Assembly (NCBI RefSeq): GCF_042650885.1
Contig: NZ_JBHSBU010000001.1
Location: forward strand, 4,588,001-4,652,000
Length of the DNA stretch: 64,000 bases
DNA from: Chitinimonas_A lacunae
GTDB lineage: Bacteria > Pseudomonadota > Gammaproteobacteria > Burkholderiales > Chitinimonadaceae
Direction: 5' to 3'
The notes beneath the pieces are model-generated. The model saw only the letters and a program-made list of their open reading frames with translations, was not told the origin of the DNA and searched no databases. Positions 1 to 8,695 of the stretch are shown one piece after another (positions within the stretch are counted from its first letter, which is position 1; every line of letters begins with the position of its first letter). Both the position numbers and the translations under genes were made by a program.

Positions 1-2
1 CC

Positions 3-593
3 TTTCTCGATAAGGAGCTGACTGCCGGGAAGACCATCTACCCGCCGCGTCCGCGCTGGTACGCTGCCCTGGAGGCGGTAGCCCCCGCTGAGGTCAAGGT
101 GGTGATCCTGGGGCAGGACCCCTACCATGGCCCGGGCCAGGCCCATGGCCTGAGCTTTTCAGTGCCGGCTGGCGTCGCCTTGCCGCCGTCGTTGCGCAAT
201 ATCTTCAAGGAAATCTCGCAGGAATTCGGCAAGGCGCCGCAAAGCGGCGACCTGAGCAATTGGGCCAAGCAAGGGGTGCTGCTGCTCAACAGCGTCCTGA
301 CCGTCGAAGCCGGCCGGGCCGGTTCGCACCAGAAGCGCGGCTGGGAGCGCTTTACCAATGCCCTGATCGCCCGGCTGGCACTGGAGCGCGAAGGGGTGGT
401 GTTCATGCTGTGGGGCGCCTATGCCGAAGCCAAGGCCACTCTGATCGACCCGGCCCGCCATCTGGTGCTGCGCAGCCCGCATCCTTCGCCCTTGTCGGCC
501 CATCGCGGTTTCTTCGGCAACGGTCACTTTGCTGCCGCCAATGCCTATCTGGCTGAACACGGCGTCGAACCCATTGATTGGACTGGTGTTTAG
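3..593 (+). CDS. ung: Uracil-DNA glycosylase, 5'-truncated by the window edge
   Basis: Family-1 uracil-DNA glycosylase, which removes uracil from DNA as the first step of base-excision repair. The reading frame is open from base 3, so the true start lies before the window and about 196 C-terminal residues are visible. Two family signatures are seen: the water-activating loop GQDPYHG (nt 111-131) and the HPSPLSAHRGFFG loop (about nt 478-516) that carries the active-site His and the DNA-inserting Leu. A start at the in-frame GTG near base 99 would delete the conserved PPRPRWY region, so it is not the real start. The gene ends in TAG at 593. An imperfect hairpin (633-665) follows, without a T run. 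Confidence 0.95.
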   Translation, partial: FLDKELTAGKTIYPPRPRWYAALEAVAPAEVKVVILGQDPYHGPGQAHGLSFSVPAGVALPPSLRNIFKEISQEFGKAPQSGDLSNWAKQGVLLLNSVLTVEAGRAGSHQKRGWERFTNALIARLALEREGVVFMLWGAYAEAKATLIDPARHLVLRSPHPSPLSAHRGFFGNGHFAAANAYLAEHGVEPIDWTGV

Positions 594-632
594 TCTTTCC
601 GGCCGCTGTTGTTTCTGTGGCGCCACACTAAC

Positions 633-665
633 GGCCCGCTTAACTTGGCTGGACAAGAGCGGGCC
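633..665 (+). terminator. Imperfect hairpin after ung (weak terminator candidate)
   Basis: GGCCCGCT (633-640) pairs with AGCGGGCC (658-665), and an inner CTTG/CAAG pairing extends the stem. No T tract follows, so intrinsic termination is doubtful. Confidence 0.3.
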
Positions 666-864
666 GGTCTGCTTAATCTGCTAGCTCCCGATTTGGCCGA
701 AAACAAGAAAAATCGATGCCGGTGGACCACCGGCCGGGCCTGATCGCTTCCTGTCCGGTCACGACGACCGGGATTCCCCCCGCGTTTGCTGTGTATGGAG
801 CGGCCAATGGTGCGCCGGCCGTAGCACTGATGTGCGCACTTATTGAGAGAGAGTGATTGAAAGC

Positions 865-3132
865 ATGACTGTTAAGCGCATTTCCCTGTTGATTGCCATG
901 CTGGCTGCCAATGGCGTCTGGGCCGCTGATAAGCTGGATCTGGACCTCGGTCTGCTGGCCAACCGTGAATTCACCCAGAGCCGTGCCGCCCATAAGCTGT
1001 ACGGCGACCGCGCCGAAGCCGCCCCGGTCCGCGCCATCGTCCGTGTCGAGGGCGAAGGTCTGGCGCAATTGAAGGCGCTGGGAGTCAAGGTCCGCACCGT
1101 GGTCGGCGATATCGCCACCATCGAAGTACCGGCCAACCGGGTAGCGCAACTGAACGAAGTCCCCGGCCTGGTCTACGCCGAAGCCGCCCGGCCGATGAAG
1201 GCCTCGCTGTCCGAGAGCGTGGCTGCCACCGGCGCCAGCAAGCTCTACAACTGGGACGGCACCGTCTATAGCGGCGCCACCGGTAAGAATGTGATCGTGG
1301 GCGTGGTCGATACCGGCGTCGATTACCGCCATCCGGATTTCCTCAAAGCCGACGGCACCACCCGTCTGCTGGGCCTGTGGGATATGGACGCTCAGGGTAC
1401 CGGCTACGACGCGACCTTTGACTATGGCGTGTTCTGCACCCCGTCGATGCTCAACCTCGGCATTGCCGAAGGCCGCTATTCCACCAGCTGTACCCATCGC
1501 GACACCCAAGGTCACGGCACTCACGTGGTCAGCACCGCCGCCGGTAACGGCAACGCCACCCCGGCCGGTCAGCCGCGCATGGCTGGTGTCGCCCCCAATG
1601 CCGACCTGCTGGTGGCGTCGCTGGGCGCCAACCACTGGGACGACGCCAGCATTCTCGACGCTGTTGCCCTGATCAAGACCCACGCTGCCAAGCTCGGCCG
1701 TCCGGCCGTGGTCAACCTGTCGCTGGGCGGCCTGGGCGGCCCGCGCGATGGCACCTCGAATTTCGAGCGCGGTATGTCGGCCCTGACCGGCCCGGGCTTT
1801 GTGATCGTTGCCGCCGCTGGTAACGAGAGCAACGACCAGATCCGCGCCACCGCGCCGATCGCTCAAGGCGAGACTGTCACCACCGTCTATTACTCGCCGC
1901 TTGCCCGTTCGCGTATCGATATGTGGTATCCGGGCGCCAACAGCTATGCCACCAAGTTGCAGGCCAAGGTCGACGGCAAGGTGGTGTGCGAGACCGAATT
2001 CGTGCCGGCTGGTGCCACCAAGGCATTCGAGAGCACCTGCGGTACCGTGGTGATCCGTTCGGGCGGCGTGCAAGCCGGCAACGACGACCGTCAGTTGATC
2101 GTGCAGGTGCTCGACAACCGTCTGCGCGACGACAAGAAAGCCCGCTGGGAAGTGCTGCTGCGTGGCGATACGGTCGCCCCGGGCAGCCGTATCTCGCTAA
2201 TCTCGCTCAGCGACGGCGCCTACTTCACCAGCAATGTGGAAGTCGGTGTACTGGCCAGCGGCCGCAAGGTGGCCCAGGCCTCGGAAGTGATCGGTAGTCC
2301 GGCTTCGGCCCATAACGTGCTGTCGGTCGCGGCCTACAACGTCAAGGCCACCAATGGCTGGGACAATGCGGTGGGTGAACTGGCCACCTTCTCCAGTCGT
2401 GGCCCGCGCCGTCAGTGCAGCAACGCCTTCAAGTGCCCGCCGGCCACCAAGCCGGAAATCTCGGCACCCGGCGTCAGCATCATGGCCGCCGGCAGCTATG
2501 ACTACTCGGCCTCGGTCTCGGGCAAGTATTCCTATATCAGCATGAGCGGCACCAGCATGGCGTCGCCCCATGTGGCCGGTGCCGTGGCCCTGCTGCTGGA
2601 AAAGAACCCCGAGCTGACCCCGGCCGAAGTGCGCGAACTGCTGCTGACCAAGGCTCAGGCCAATAGCTTCACCGGCAAGCTGCCGGTCTACTCGGCCAAT
2701 ACCTGGCTGTCGAGCGAAGCCAGCATCGGCTTCGGCTTCGGTCTGCTCGATGTCGCCGGTTCGATGCCGGCCGTGCCGGCTCATAAGCCGATGAAGATCA
2801 CGGCTGCCGCGAGCAAGACCGCCCAGGGTGATCAGCTGGTTGCCACCATCGAGCCCAAGCGCCACGATCTGGGCAAGCAGGTCAATGTCTATGTGGCCGC
2901 CCGTCTGGGCAGTGGCGAGTGGTATATGCTGGGTGCCAAGGACTGGACCCGTCTGGCCTGGCCCGTCTCGGCCGTCAAGACCGTGATCGCCGGGGAGCGG
3001 ATCGAGGTGCCGGTATTCAGCGGCCTTGATCTGGCCCAGTTCAAGGGTACCGAGATCTATGTCGGCTACGGCGCGAGCTTTGACGATATGCGCGATGGCG
3101 CGAAGTTCGACAAGGTCTTCACCGCCAAGTAA
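865..3132 (+). CDS. Secreted subtilisin-like serine protease (S8 family)
   Basis: Exported subtilase of 755 residues from the ATG at 865. A GTG at 853 would add four residues, but the ATG gives a normal signal peptide: KR then a hydrophobic stretch ending ANGVWAA, about residue 20. The catalytic triad is visible as Asp149 (VVDTGVD), His217 (HGTHV) and Ser564 (GTSMASPHVAG). About 345 residues separate His and Ser, far more than in subtilisin, so a large domain is inserted there, as in S8 proteases with a protease-associated insert. Residues 25-115 look like an I9-type propeptide. About 130 residues after the Ser form a C-terminal extension. The role is probably extracellular protein degradation. 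A hairpin terminator follows. Confidence 0.9.
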   Translation: MTVKRISLLIAMLAANGVWAADKLDLDLGLLANREFTQSRAAHKLYGDRAEAAPVRAIVRVEGEGLAQLKALGVKVRTVVGDIATIEVPANRVAQLNEVPGLVYAEAARPMKASLSESVAATGASKLYNWDGTVYSGATGKNVIVGVVDTGVDYRHPDFLKADGTTRLLGLWDMDAQGTGYDATFDYGVFCTPSMLNLGIAEGRYSTSCTHRDTQGHGTHVVSTAAGNGNATPAGQPRMAGVAPNADLLVASLGANHWDDASILDAVALIKTHAAKLGRPAVVNLSLGGLGGPRDGTSNFERGMSALTGPGFVIVAAAGNESNDQIRATAPIAQGETVTTVYYSPLARSRIDMWYPGANSYATKLQAKVDGKVVCETEFVPAGATKAFESTCGTVVIRSGGVQAGNDDRQLIVQVLDNRLRDDKKARWEVLLRGDTVAPGSRISLISLSDGAYFTSNVEVGVLASGRKVAQASEVIGSPASAHNVLSVAAYNVKATNGWDNAVGELATFSSRGPRRQCSNAFKCPPATKPEISAPGVSIMAAGSYDYSASVSGKYSYISMSGTSMASPHVAGAVALLLEKNPELTPAEVRELLLTKAQANSFTGKLPVYSANTWLSSEASIGFGFGLLDVAGSMPAVPAHKPMKITAAASKTAQGDQLVATIEPKRHDLGKQVNVYVAARLGSGEWYMLGAKDWTRLAWPVSAVKTVIAGERIEVPVFSGLDLAQFKGTEIYVGYGASFDDMRDGAKFDKVFTAK

Positions 3133-3170
3133 GGTGAGGGCGGGTTCGCACCTTCCCCGTCTCTGACAGG

Positions 3171-3200
3171 GCAGAAAGCCACCTTCGGGTGGCTTTCTGC
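3171..3200 (+). terminator. Rho-independent terminator of the subtilase gene
   Basis: Perfect 13-bp stem: GCAGAAAGCCACC, TTCG loop, GGTGGCTTTCTGC. The T tract after it is short (TTGT). Confidence 0.75.
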
Positions 3201-3583
3201 TTGTAGGGGATGGTCGAAGCTGAAAAATATCGCTTGATGGAAAATATTATGTATAAGTTGTGCTAGCCCTAGAGCGTAGAAGATATAAAAATAAACATAG
3301 TCTCCCCAAGTGCTGGCAAAGTATGGCGCTGCGGGCAGATTTTCCTGACCAGGCTGGGATTTTAATCAGCCCCAGCCGGTCTGAGGGCTGATCTGCCGAT
3401 GCGCGGCGGCCGGGTGAGGTAATGCTCGGGATAGGGATTGAACGCGACCATCTATATAAATATAGGGATAGTCGTAGATGGCGGGGACGGCGGCCGTATC
3501 GCCTAAGCCCTTGGGACAAAATCCGGGTGGCCGTAGCAGCTGCTGTGCTATGATGGCCGCCCACGCATTCGAGCATCGGGTAG
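3201..3583. other. AT-rich intergenic region before the DedA gene
   Basis: No gene is supported here. It contains a copy of the dispersed repeat (3239-3300), an inverted repeat CCATCTA (3448-3454) / TAGATGG (3475-3481), and a weak promoter-like pair TTGAAC (3438-3443) and TATAGG (3461-3466) with a 17-bp spacer that could serve the DedA gene. Confidence 0.5.
3239..3300 (+). repeat. Dispersed intergenic repeat, copy F (divergent)
   Basis: Starts GGAAAATATT and has CTAG at repeat position 25, where other copies have CAAG or CTAG. It ends in an A-rich tail with TATAAA. It is the copy most like the one at 50555 and lies 107 nt after the subtilase stop. Confidence 0.4.
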
Positions 3584-4210
3584 ATGGACGTCCTGGGCTT
3601 TCTGCTGAGCTTCTTTACCGATTACGGTTATCTGGCGGTTTTCAGCGTACTTCTGATTTGTGGTTTTGGTGTTCCCATTCCGGAAGACATCAGCCTTGTC
3701 GCCGGCGGCGTGATCGCCGGTCTCGGCTATGCCGATGTGAATCTGATGTGTCTGGTCGGCTTGGCCGGCGTGCTGGTCGGCGACGGCATGATGTTTATGG
3801 CCGGCCGGCTGCTCGGCGAGCGGGTATTGAGCTGGCGTCTGGTGGCGCGGCTACTGACGCCCGAGCGCTACTGTGCAGTCCAGGACAAATTCAGCCGCTA
3901 CGGCAGCCGGCTGATGTTCGTGGCCCGTTTCCTGCCGGGGCTGCGCTCCGCGATTTTCCTTACCGCCGGTGTCACCCGGCGGGTTCCATTCTGGCGTTTT
4001 CTGTTACTTGACGGTCTTGCGGCCCTGATCAGCGTGCCGGCCTGGGTCTATCTCGGCTATTTCGGCGCCTACAACCGCGATTGGCTGATGACCTGGATCG
4101 GTCGTGGCCAGACCGGCATTCTGGTGCTGCTTGGCGTACTGGCCCTGGTGATGCTGGTGACGTATCTGCGCCGGCGCAACGCCAAGTGCGCTTCCCCAGT
4201 CGACCATTGA
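3584..4210 (+). CDS. DedA-family inner-membrane protein
   Basis: Polytopic inner-membrane protein of 208 residues in the DedA/VTT (SNARE-associated) family. Members are linked to undecaprenyl-phosphate or phospholipid translocation and envelope homeostasis. Typical features are the N-terminal re-entrant PIPED segment after GFGVP (about residues 29-35), the FxxRFLPGLR motif (about residues 107-116) and the membrane-embedded G(V/T)xRxPFWRF segment after it. Length matches the family. The substrate cannot be told from sequence. lysC starts about 100 bp downstream. Confidence 0.85.
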   Translation: MDVLGFLLSFFTDYGYLAVFSVLLICGFGVPIPEDISLVAGGVIAGLGYADVNLMCLVGLAGVLVGDGMMFMAGRLLGERVLSWRLVARLLTPERYCAVQDKFSRYGSRLMFVARFLPGLRSAIFLTAGVTRRVPFWRFLLLDGLAALISVPAWVYLGYFGAYNRDWLMTWIGRGQTGILVLLGVLALVMLVTYLRRRNAKCASPVDH

Positions 4211-4307
4211 GCGCATGGCCGGCCTTGTCCGCCGTCAGCCGTGCGGACCGCCTTGTGTTCATCACCCGCTTTCTTTAGATTCTTTTTCTTTTGCCAAAGG
4301 GAAGGCA

Positions 4308-5534
4308 ATGGCGCTTATCGTTCAGAAATACGGTGGAACCTCGGTCGGTTCTACCGAACGGATCCGGAACGTCGCCCGCCGCGTCGCCAAGTCCAAGGCC
4401 GAAGGCCACGATCTGGTGGTGGTGGTATCGGCGATGAGCGGTGAAACCAACCGCCTGATTGCGTTATGCAAGGAAGTCCAGTCCAACCCCGACCCGCGTG
4501 AACTCGATGTGGTGGTGTCGACCGGCGAACAGGTGACGATCGGTCTGTTGGCCATGGCGCTGAAGGAGCTGGGGGTAGAGGCCCGCAGCTATACCGGGGG
4601 CCAGGTCAAGATTCTGACCGACAGCGCTTTCACCAAGGCCCGCATCCAGCATATCGACGACGCGGCCATGCGTGCCGATCTGGCGGCCGGCCGGGTGGTG
4701 ATCGTTGCGGGTTTCCAGGGGGTGGACGAACTGGGCAATATCACGACGCTCGGTCGTGGCGGTTCTGATACCACGGGCGTGGCACTCGCGGCGGCGCTCA
4801 AGGCCGACGAATGTCAGATCTATACCGATGTCGACGGCGTCTATACCACCGACCCGCGCGTAGTGCCCGAAGCGCGCCGGCTCAAGACGGTCACCTTCGA
4901 GGAAATGCTGGAGATGGCAAGCCTGGGCTCCAAGGTCTTGCAGATCCGCTCGGTCGAGTTCGCCGGCAAATACAAGGTCAAGCTACGCGTATTGTCGAGC
5001 TTCCAGGAGGAAGGCGACGGCACCCTGATTACCTTCGAGGAAGACGAAAACATGGAAAAAGCCATTATCTCGGGCATCGCCTTCAACCGCGACGAAGCTC
5101 GTATCAATGTAGTCGGTGTACCCGACAAGCCCGGTATCGCTTATCAGATCCTGGGTCCGGTGGCCGATGCCAATATCGATGTCGATATGATCATCCAGAA
5201 CGTCGGCACCGAAGGCACGACCGACTTCTCCTTTACCGTTCACCGTAACGACTATCAGAAAGCCCTGCGCATTCTCGAAGGCGTGCAGAGCCATATCGGC
5301 GCCAAATCGGTATCGGGCGACGACAAGATCTGCAAGGTCTCGGTGGTCGGGGTCGGGATGCGCTCGCATGTGGGCATCGCTTCGACCATGTTCCGCACGC
5401 TGGCGGAAGAGGGGATCAATATCCAGATGATTTCCACCTCCGAAATCAAGATCTCGGTTGTGCTGGACGAGAAGTATCTGGAGCTGGCGGTGCGTGTATT
5501 GCACAAGGCTTTCGGTCTCGATCAGGAGGCCTAG
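4308..5534 (+). CDS. lysC: Aspartate kinase (feedback-regulated, two ACT domains)
   Basis: Phosphorylates L-aspartate, the first step towards Lys, Thr, Met and diaminopimelate. The protein has 408 residues, starting at the ATG at 4308 with AAGGGAAGG just upstream; the open frame extends further 5' but lacks family similarity there. The kinase motif KYGGTSVG is at residues 7-14, and a DVDGVYTTDPR segment lies near residue 180. Two C-terminal ACT domains are recognisable (VVGVPDKPGIAYQIL and VVGVGMRSHVGIASTMF), so allosteric inhibition by Lys and/or Thr is expected. The size is typical of the monofunctional beta-type enzyme of proteobacteria. A tRNA cluster follows with its own promoter. Confidence 0.95.
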   Translation: MALIVQKYGGTSVGSTERIRNVARRVAKSKAEGHDLVVVVSAMSGETNRLIALCKEVQSNPDPRELDVVVSTGEQVTIGLLAMALKELGVEARSYTGGQVKILTDSAFTKARIQHIDDAAMRADLAAGRVVIVAGFQGVDELGNITTLGRGGSDTTGVALAAALKADECQIYTDVDGVYTTDPRVVPEARRLKTVTFEEMLEMASLGSKVLQIRSVEFAGKYKVKLRVLSSFQEEGDGTLITFEEDENMEKAIISGIAFNRDEARINVVGVPDKPGIAYQILGPVADANIDVDMIIQNVGTEGTTDFSFTVHRNDYQKALRILEGVQSHIGAKSVSGDDKICKVSVVGVGMRSHVGIASTMFRTLAEEGINIQMISTSEIKISVVLDEKYLELAVRVLHKAFGLDQEA

Positions 5535-5564
5535 CCTTAAATACAAAAAAATAGCAGAGAACGC

Positions 5565-5593
5565 TTGACAGCTATCTAATGCATCTACATAAT
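5565..5593 (+). promoter_or_regulatory. Sigma-70-type promoter of the tRNA cluster
   Basis: Consensus -35 TTGACA (5565-5570), 17-bp spacer, -10 CATAAT (5588-5593), 17 nt before the first tRNA nucleotide. Confidence 0.8.
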
Positions 5594-5609
5594 AGCGTTC
5601 TCTTGCAAC

Positions 5610-5703
5610 GGAGAAATGGCCGAGTGGTCGAAGGCACTCCCCTGCTAAGGGAGCATACGGGCTAAAACTCGTATCGAGGGTTCGAATCCCTCTTTCTCCG
5701 CCA
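5610..5703 (+). tRNA. tRNA-Ser (GCT anticodon)
   Basis: Class II tRNA with a long variable arm. Acceptor GGAGAAA pairs with TTTCTCC, and discriminator G and encoded CCA end at 5703. The anticodon loop is CTGCTAA, anticodon GCT, reading AGC/AGT. T-arm GGTTCGAATCC is present. Confidence 0.95.
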
Positions 5704-5709
5704 AACAGC

Positions 5710-5786
5710 GCACCCGTAGCTCAGCTGGATAGAGTACTTGGCTACGAACCAAGGGGTCAGGAGTTCGAATCTCTTCGGGTGCGCCA
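5710..5786 (+). tRNA. tRNA-Arg (ACG anticodon), copy 1
   Basis: 77 nt with CCA encoded. Acceptor GCACCCG pairs with CGGGTGC. The anticodon stem CTTGG/CCAAG holds loop CTACGAA, anticodon ACG (probably edited to ICG by TadA). Only 6 nt separate it from tRNA-Ser. Confidence 0.95.
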
Positions 5787-5827
5787 ATTACAGGTTTGGT
5801 GTTGTGGTAAGTGAAGTTGCAAGGTTT

Positions 5828-5904
5828 GCGCCCGTAGCTCAGCTGGATAGAGTACTTGGCTACGAACCAAGGGGTCAGGAGTTCGAATCTCTTCGGGCGC
5901 GCCA
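5828..5904 (+). tRNA. tRNA-Arg (ACG anticodon), copy 2
   Basis: Identical in body to copy 1, but the acceptor stem is GCGCCCG/CGGGCGC, so the third base pair is G-C instead of A-T: a compensated difference. CCA is encoded. Confidence 0.95.
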
Positions 5905-5910
5905 GACAGC

Positions 5911-5941
5911 AAAAAAGCCGCACAACTGTGCGGCTTTTTTC
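5911..5941 (+). terminator. Rho-independent terminator of the tRNA cluster
   Basis: Stem GCCGCACA/TGTGCGGC (5917-5934), preceded by AAAAAA and followed by TTTTTT. Confidence 0.9.
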
Positions 5942-6440
5942 TTGCCTGTGTTACCAAGCGAGCGCTTGGTTTTTTGCGCCATACTGGTGCATCGCTGCTC
6001 CACGATGGGGCAAGGCGCAAACATCGTGATTAGGGCAAAACCTAATAGCATAGTTGTTGGTTTTGTGCGCCGCACCACCTTAAGTGATTGAACGCTTATG
6101 GTGAAATGACTAATATCAACGAATTCCGCAGACCTGGGGATCGGTTGATCGAAGCATGGCATGTTATGTGCTGAAATCGACTGCTTAGCTAGACAGCGTG
6201 CGTGGGCGACCCTCACGCCGCAGGGTGGCTGGCCCGTTGGTAAGGGTATCCTGCCGACTTGGTGTTGTGGTAATACGCAACGACGCTTGCGTCGTTAGCT
6301 AAAAGAGAAACGGCAGATAGGGCTTTACCCTTGCCTCAGCATCGCGTCTTGCTGATAAGTGGGGCGCGATAACGTGCTACTGGTCCTTATCCGAGGACTG
6401 GTGAGTTTGTTTTCTTGCACTCGTTGGAGTTCCATTAAAA
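5942..6440. other. Intergenic region upstream of exbB
   Basis: No gene recognised in about 500 bp. It contains a 7-bp hairpin AACGACG-CTTG-CGTCGTT (6279-6296) with no T run, within a patch of local complementarities (6210-6350) that could be a structured leader. No riboswitch consensus or convincing Fur box was recognised. The exbB Shine-Dalgarno is GTTGGAG near 6423-6429. Confidence 0.35.
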
Positions 6441-7145
6441 ATGACCCAATCCACCAGCCTGATCGATTTTATTATCGAGATCAGCATTTTGTCGGGCGGC
6501 CTGATCCCGCTTATGTTCGTGCTGCTCTGCGGTGTGATCGCTATCGTGATCGAGCGTTTCTATTATTTCCACCGCGTCGTTAAGGCAGGTGAGGCCATGG
6601 AACACGACCTGGAGCTGGTCAAGCCCCAAAACGTCGACCAGATGACCCAGGTTGCAAAACACTACGAGAATGCTCCGCAATCGCGCATCATCACCGCAGC
6701 GGTTGCCGCCCGCGGCCAATCGCCCGAAGCGATGGATCGCCAGATCGAAGAAACCCTGCTGTGGCAGCTTCCCAAGCTCGACCGCAATATGTGGATGCTC
6801 GACACCGCCGTTACCCTGGGCCCGCTGCTTGGTCTGTTCGGTACGATTATCGGTATGGTGGAATCGTTCTCTGCCATCGGCCTGGGTGGCGCCAGCAGCA
6901 CCGGTGCTGTGACCGGCGGTATCGGCCACGCCCTGATGGCTACCGCTGTGGGTCTGATGATCGCCATTATCGGCGTCTCGCTGCTCAACTACTTCAACAA
7001 GCGTATCCGTATCGCCATGCACCAGATGGAACTGATCAAGGTGATGGTGATCAACCGCCTGTGCAATACCGTTGCCCCGACCTCCGGTTCCGATCGCGCT
7101 GCCAATAACGTCAACACTGCCGCGCTGAAGCCGCAAGGGGCCTGA
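6441..7145 (+). CDS. exbB: ExbB/TolQ-type proton channel subunit of the TonB system
   Basis: Inner-membrane subunit that, with ExbD, converts proton-motive force into TonB movement for outer-membrane uptake of iron complexes and similar ligands. The 234 residues contain the MotA/TolQ/ExbB domain: a first membrane helix near residues 15-38, a cytoplasmic loop, and two conserved helices with GPLLGLFGTIIGM (about residues 128-140) and the ALMATAVGLMIAI segment. It is the first gene of an exbB-exbD-tonB operon, with a 2-nt gap to exbD. Confidence 0.9.
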   Translation: MTQSTSLIDFIIEISILSGGLIPLMFVLLCGVIAIVIERFYYFHRVVKAGEAMEHDLELVKPQNVDQMTQVAKHYENAPQSRIITAAVAARGQSPEAMDRQIEETLLWQLPKLDRNMWMLDTAVTLGPLLGLFGTIIGMVESFSAIGLGGASSTGAVTGGIGHALMATAVGLMIAIIGVSLLNYFNKRIRIAMHQMELIKVMVINRLCNTVAPTSGSDRAANNVNTAALKPQGA

Positions 7146-7147
7146 AC

Positions 7148-7597
7148 ATGAGTCTCAGCCACCGCTATTTCGAGCATAAGGAAGCCCGCATCGAAGTGGT
7201 GCCGATGATCGACATCATGATGTTCCTGCTGATCTTCTTTATGCTGATCATGCTGAAGATGATCGAGGCCTCCGGTATTCCGCTGACTCTGCCCAACTCC
7301 AATTCGGCTGAGAAGATCGAACAGCAGCCGGTCAAGCGCACCATCTCCATCCTGAAGGACGGTACCTTCATGCTGGAGGAGGATGTGATGAAGGGCCCGC
7401 AGATCACTGAAGAACTCAAGCGCCTCAAAGCGACCAGCAAGGATGTTCAGGTCGTGGTGGCAGCCGACAAGTCGGTGGAATACCAGCGTTTCGTCGAAGC
7501 CATGGATATGGTGCGCAACGCCGGGATCGATGCCATCGGCACTACCGCGATTGCCGGTACGGGCAGCAGCGCGCAAACCGGAGGGGCAGCTCAATGA
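7148..7597 (+). CDS. exbD: ExbD/TolR-type subunit of the TonB system
   Basis: 149-residue single-span inner-membrane protein with a periplasmic domain, the partner of ExbB. The transmembrane helix follows VVPMID, and Asp22 corresponds to the essential protonatable Asp of ExbD. The C-terminal part has the usual ExbD fold segments (VVVAADKSVEYQRFVEAMDMVR, about residues 98-119, abbreviated here as VVVAADKSVEYQ). It overlaps tonB by 4 nt, so translation is likely coupled. Confidence 0.92.
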   Translation: MSLSHRYFEHKEARIEVVPMIDIMMFLLIFFMLIMLKMIEASGIPLTLPNSNSAEKIEQQPVKRTISILKDGTFMLEEDVMKGPQITEELKRLKATSKDVQVVVAADKSVEYQRFVEAMDMVRNAGIDAIGTTAIAGTGSSAQTGGAAQ

Positions 7598-8364
7598 CGA
7601 CTGCCGTGACGACGAATATGGCGTACACAGGCACTGGCAAGACCCTTTGGGCACATCCTTCAGTTGAAGAACCGTTCTTCTCGCTGAAAAAGGCTTTCGT
7701 ACTGGCACTGGTGATCGAGGCCAGCGTATTTGCCGGACTCTATTACATCAAGGCCAGCGGCATGCTGCATATCGAGCAGAAAAAGCCGCCGATGAAGGTG
7801 GTTCCGGTGCCGCCCAAGCCACCGGAACCCGAGCCGATCATCGAGAAGCCGCCAGAGCCGATCAAGCCTAAGGTGGAGCCCAAGGTCGAGAAAATCGTCG
7901 ACAAGCCGCTGCCGAAGGAGCAGGTCAAGGAACAGCCCAAGCCCGAGGACACCGCTCCGGTTCCGCTCGAGCAGCCGGCACCTGGTCCGTCGACCTCGTC
8001 CAACGCCAACTCGGTGGCGCTGCCGACCGCAGTGGGTGACAAGACCACCAACAATAATCCGGTGGCGCCCAAGGAGCCGGCCAAGGCAGGTCCCGATCGC
8101 GGTATCCGTCCGCTGAAGAAGGCGGAATGGGTATTCCCGCGCGATCTGCTGGCCGAAGATCTGAGCGGGACGGTCAAGGCTCATGTCTATATCAATCCGG
8201 ACGGCACGGTGCGTGAGGTCAAGATCATTTCCTCGACCGAACCGCGCTTCAACCGTCATGTGCAGAAGACCTTGATGAAGTATGTGTTCCATCCGTCCGA
8301 TATCGAGCGGATCGGCGAATACGAAATCAACTTCAAGGTGGATACGGTCGGAGAAGCCGTCTGA
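7594..8364 (+). CDS. tonB: TonB energy transducer
   Basis: 256 residues: a cytoplasmic N-terminus, one transmembrane helix (about residues 29-50), a Pro/Lys/Glu-rich periplasmic spacer (PPKPPEPEPI and many KP/EP pairs, about residues 68-115) and a C-terminal TonB domain from about residue 165 (YINPDGTVREVKI, then FHPSD and YEINFKVDT). The spacer and the ExbB/ExbD neighbours settle the assignment. Which receptor it serves is not visible, as no TonB-dependent receptor is in the window. A strong terminator follows. Confidence 0.92.
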   Translation: MTTAVTTNMAYTGTGKTLWAHPSVEEPFFSLKKAFVLALVIEASVFAGLYYIKASGMLHIEQKKPPMKVVPVPPKPPEPEPIIEKPPEPIKPKVEPKVEKIVDKPLPKEQVKEQPKPEDTAPVPLEQPAPGPSTSSNANSVALPTAVGDKTTNNNPVAPKEPAKAGPDRGIRPLKKAEWVFPRDLLAEDLSGTVKAHVYINPDGTVREVKIISSTEPRFNRHVQKTLMKYVFHPSDIERIGEYEINFKVDTVGEAV

Positions 8365-8388
8365 CCCCATGCCGCAACACCTATCGCA

Positions 8389-8428
8389 CTGGCGTTGGCC
8401 GATTACTCTTGGTCAACGCCAGTTTTTT
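8389..8428 (+). terminator. Rho-independent terminator of exbB-exbD-tonB
   Basis: CTGGCGTTGGCC (8389-8400) pairs with GGTCAACGCCAG (8411-8422), followed by six T. Confidence 0.9.
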
Positions 8429-8695
8429 GGCTGATGCGGCGCCACTGCGTATTTCCCTGCTCGGTTTTTCGATGAAACTCAGACAGCTTGTCTTTGTGTC
8501 GGGTGCTTGCGCCATCATGCGCCAGCCGGTCGGTCGTCCGTTTGATTTCGATCAAACGGTGCTATCGGGCCTGCCTTGGCAGCAGGTGAGGCGGACAGCC
8601 CACAGTCAGCCCGCTGCAAGCGATATGTCTCGACCTGGATAAGCGACTGCAAGCAGGATGCCGATTTTCCATTCTTTCTCTCTCCCCACCTCCAG
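8429..8695. other. Intergenic region before the peptide-transport operon
   Basis: No gene and no strong promoter recognised. The DNA just before the next start is pyrimidine-rich (8671-8693) and lacks a clear Shine-Dalgarno. Confidence 0.4.

Noticed and set aside
673..2073. Long open frame antisense to the subtilase gene
   Set aside because: High-GC shadow of the coding strand; the subtilase frame has the full catalytic triad and a signal peptide.
5645..5923. Short minus-strand open frames across the tRNA genes
   Set aside because: They translate the complement of the tRNAs, a common annotation error.
6200..6360. Possible structured RNA (tmRNA, RNase P or cobalamin riboswitch) before exbB
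   Set aside because: Local complementarity is present, but none of the conserved cores of those RNAs is seen.
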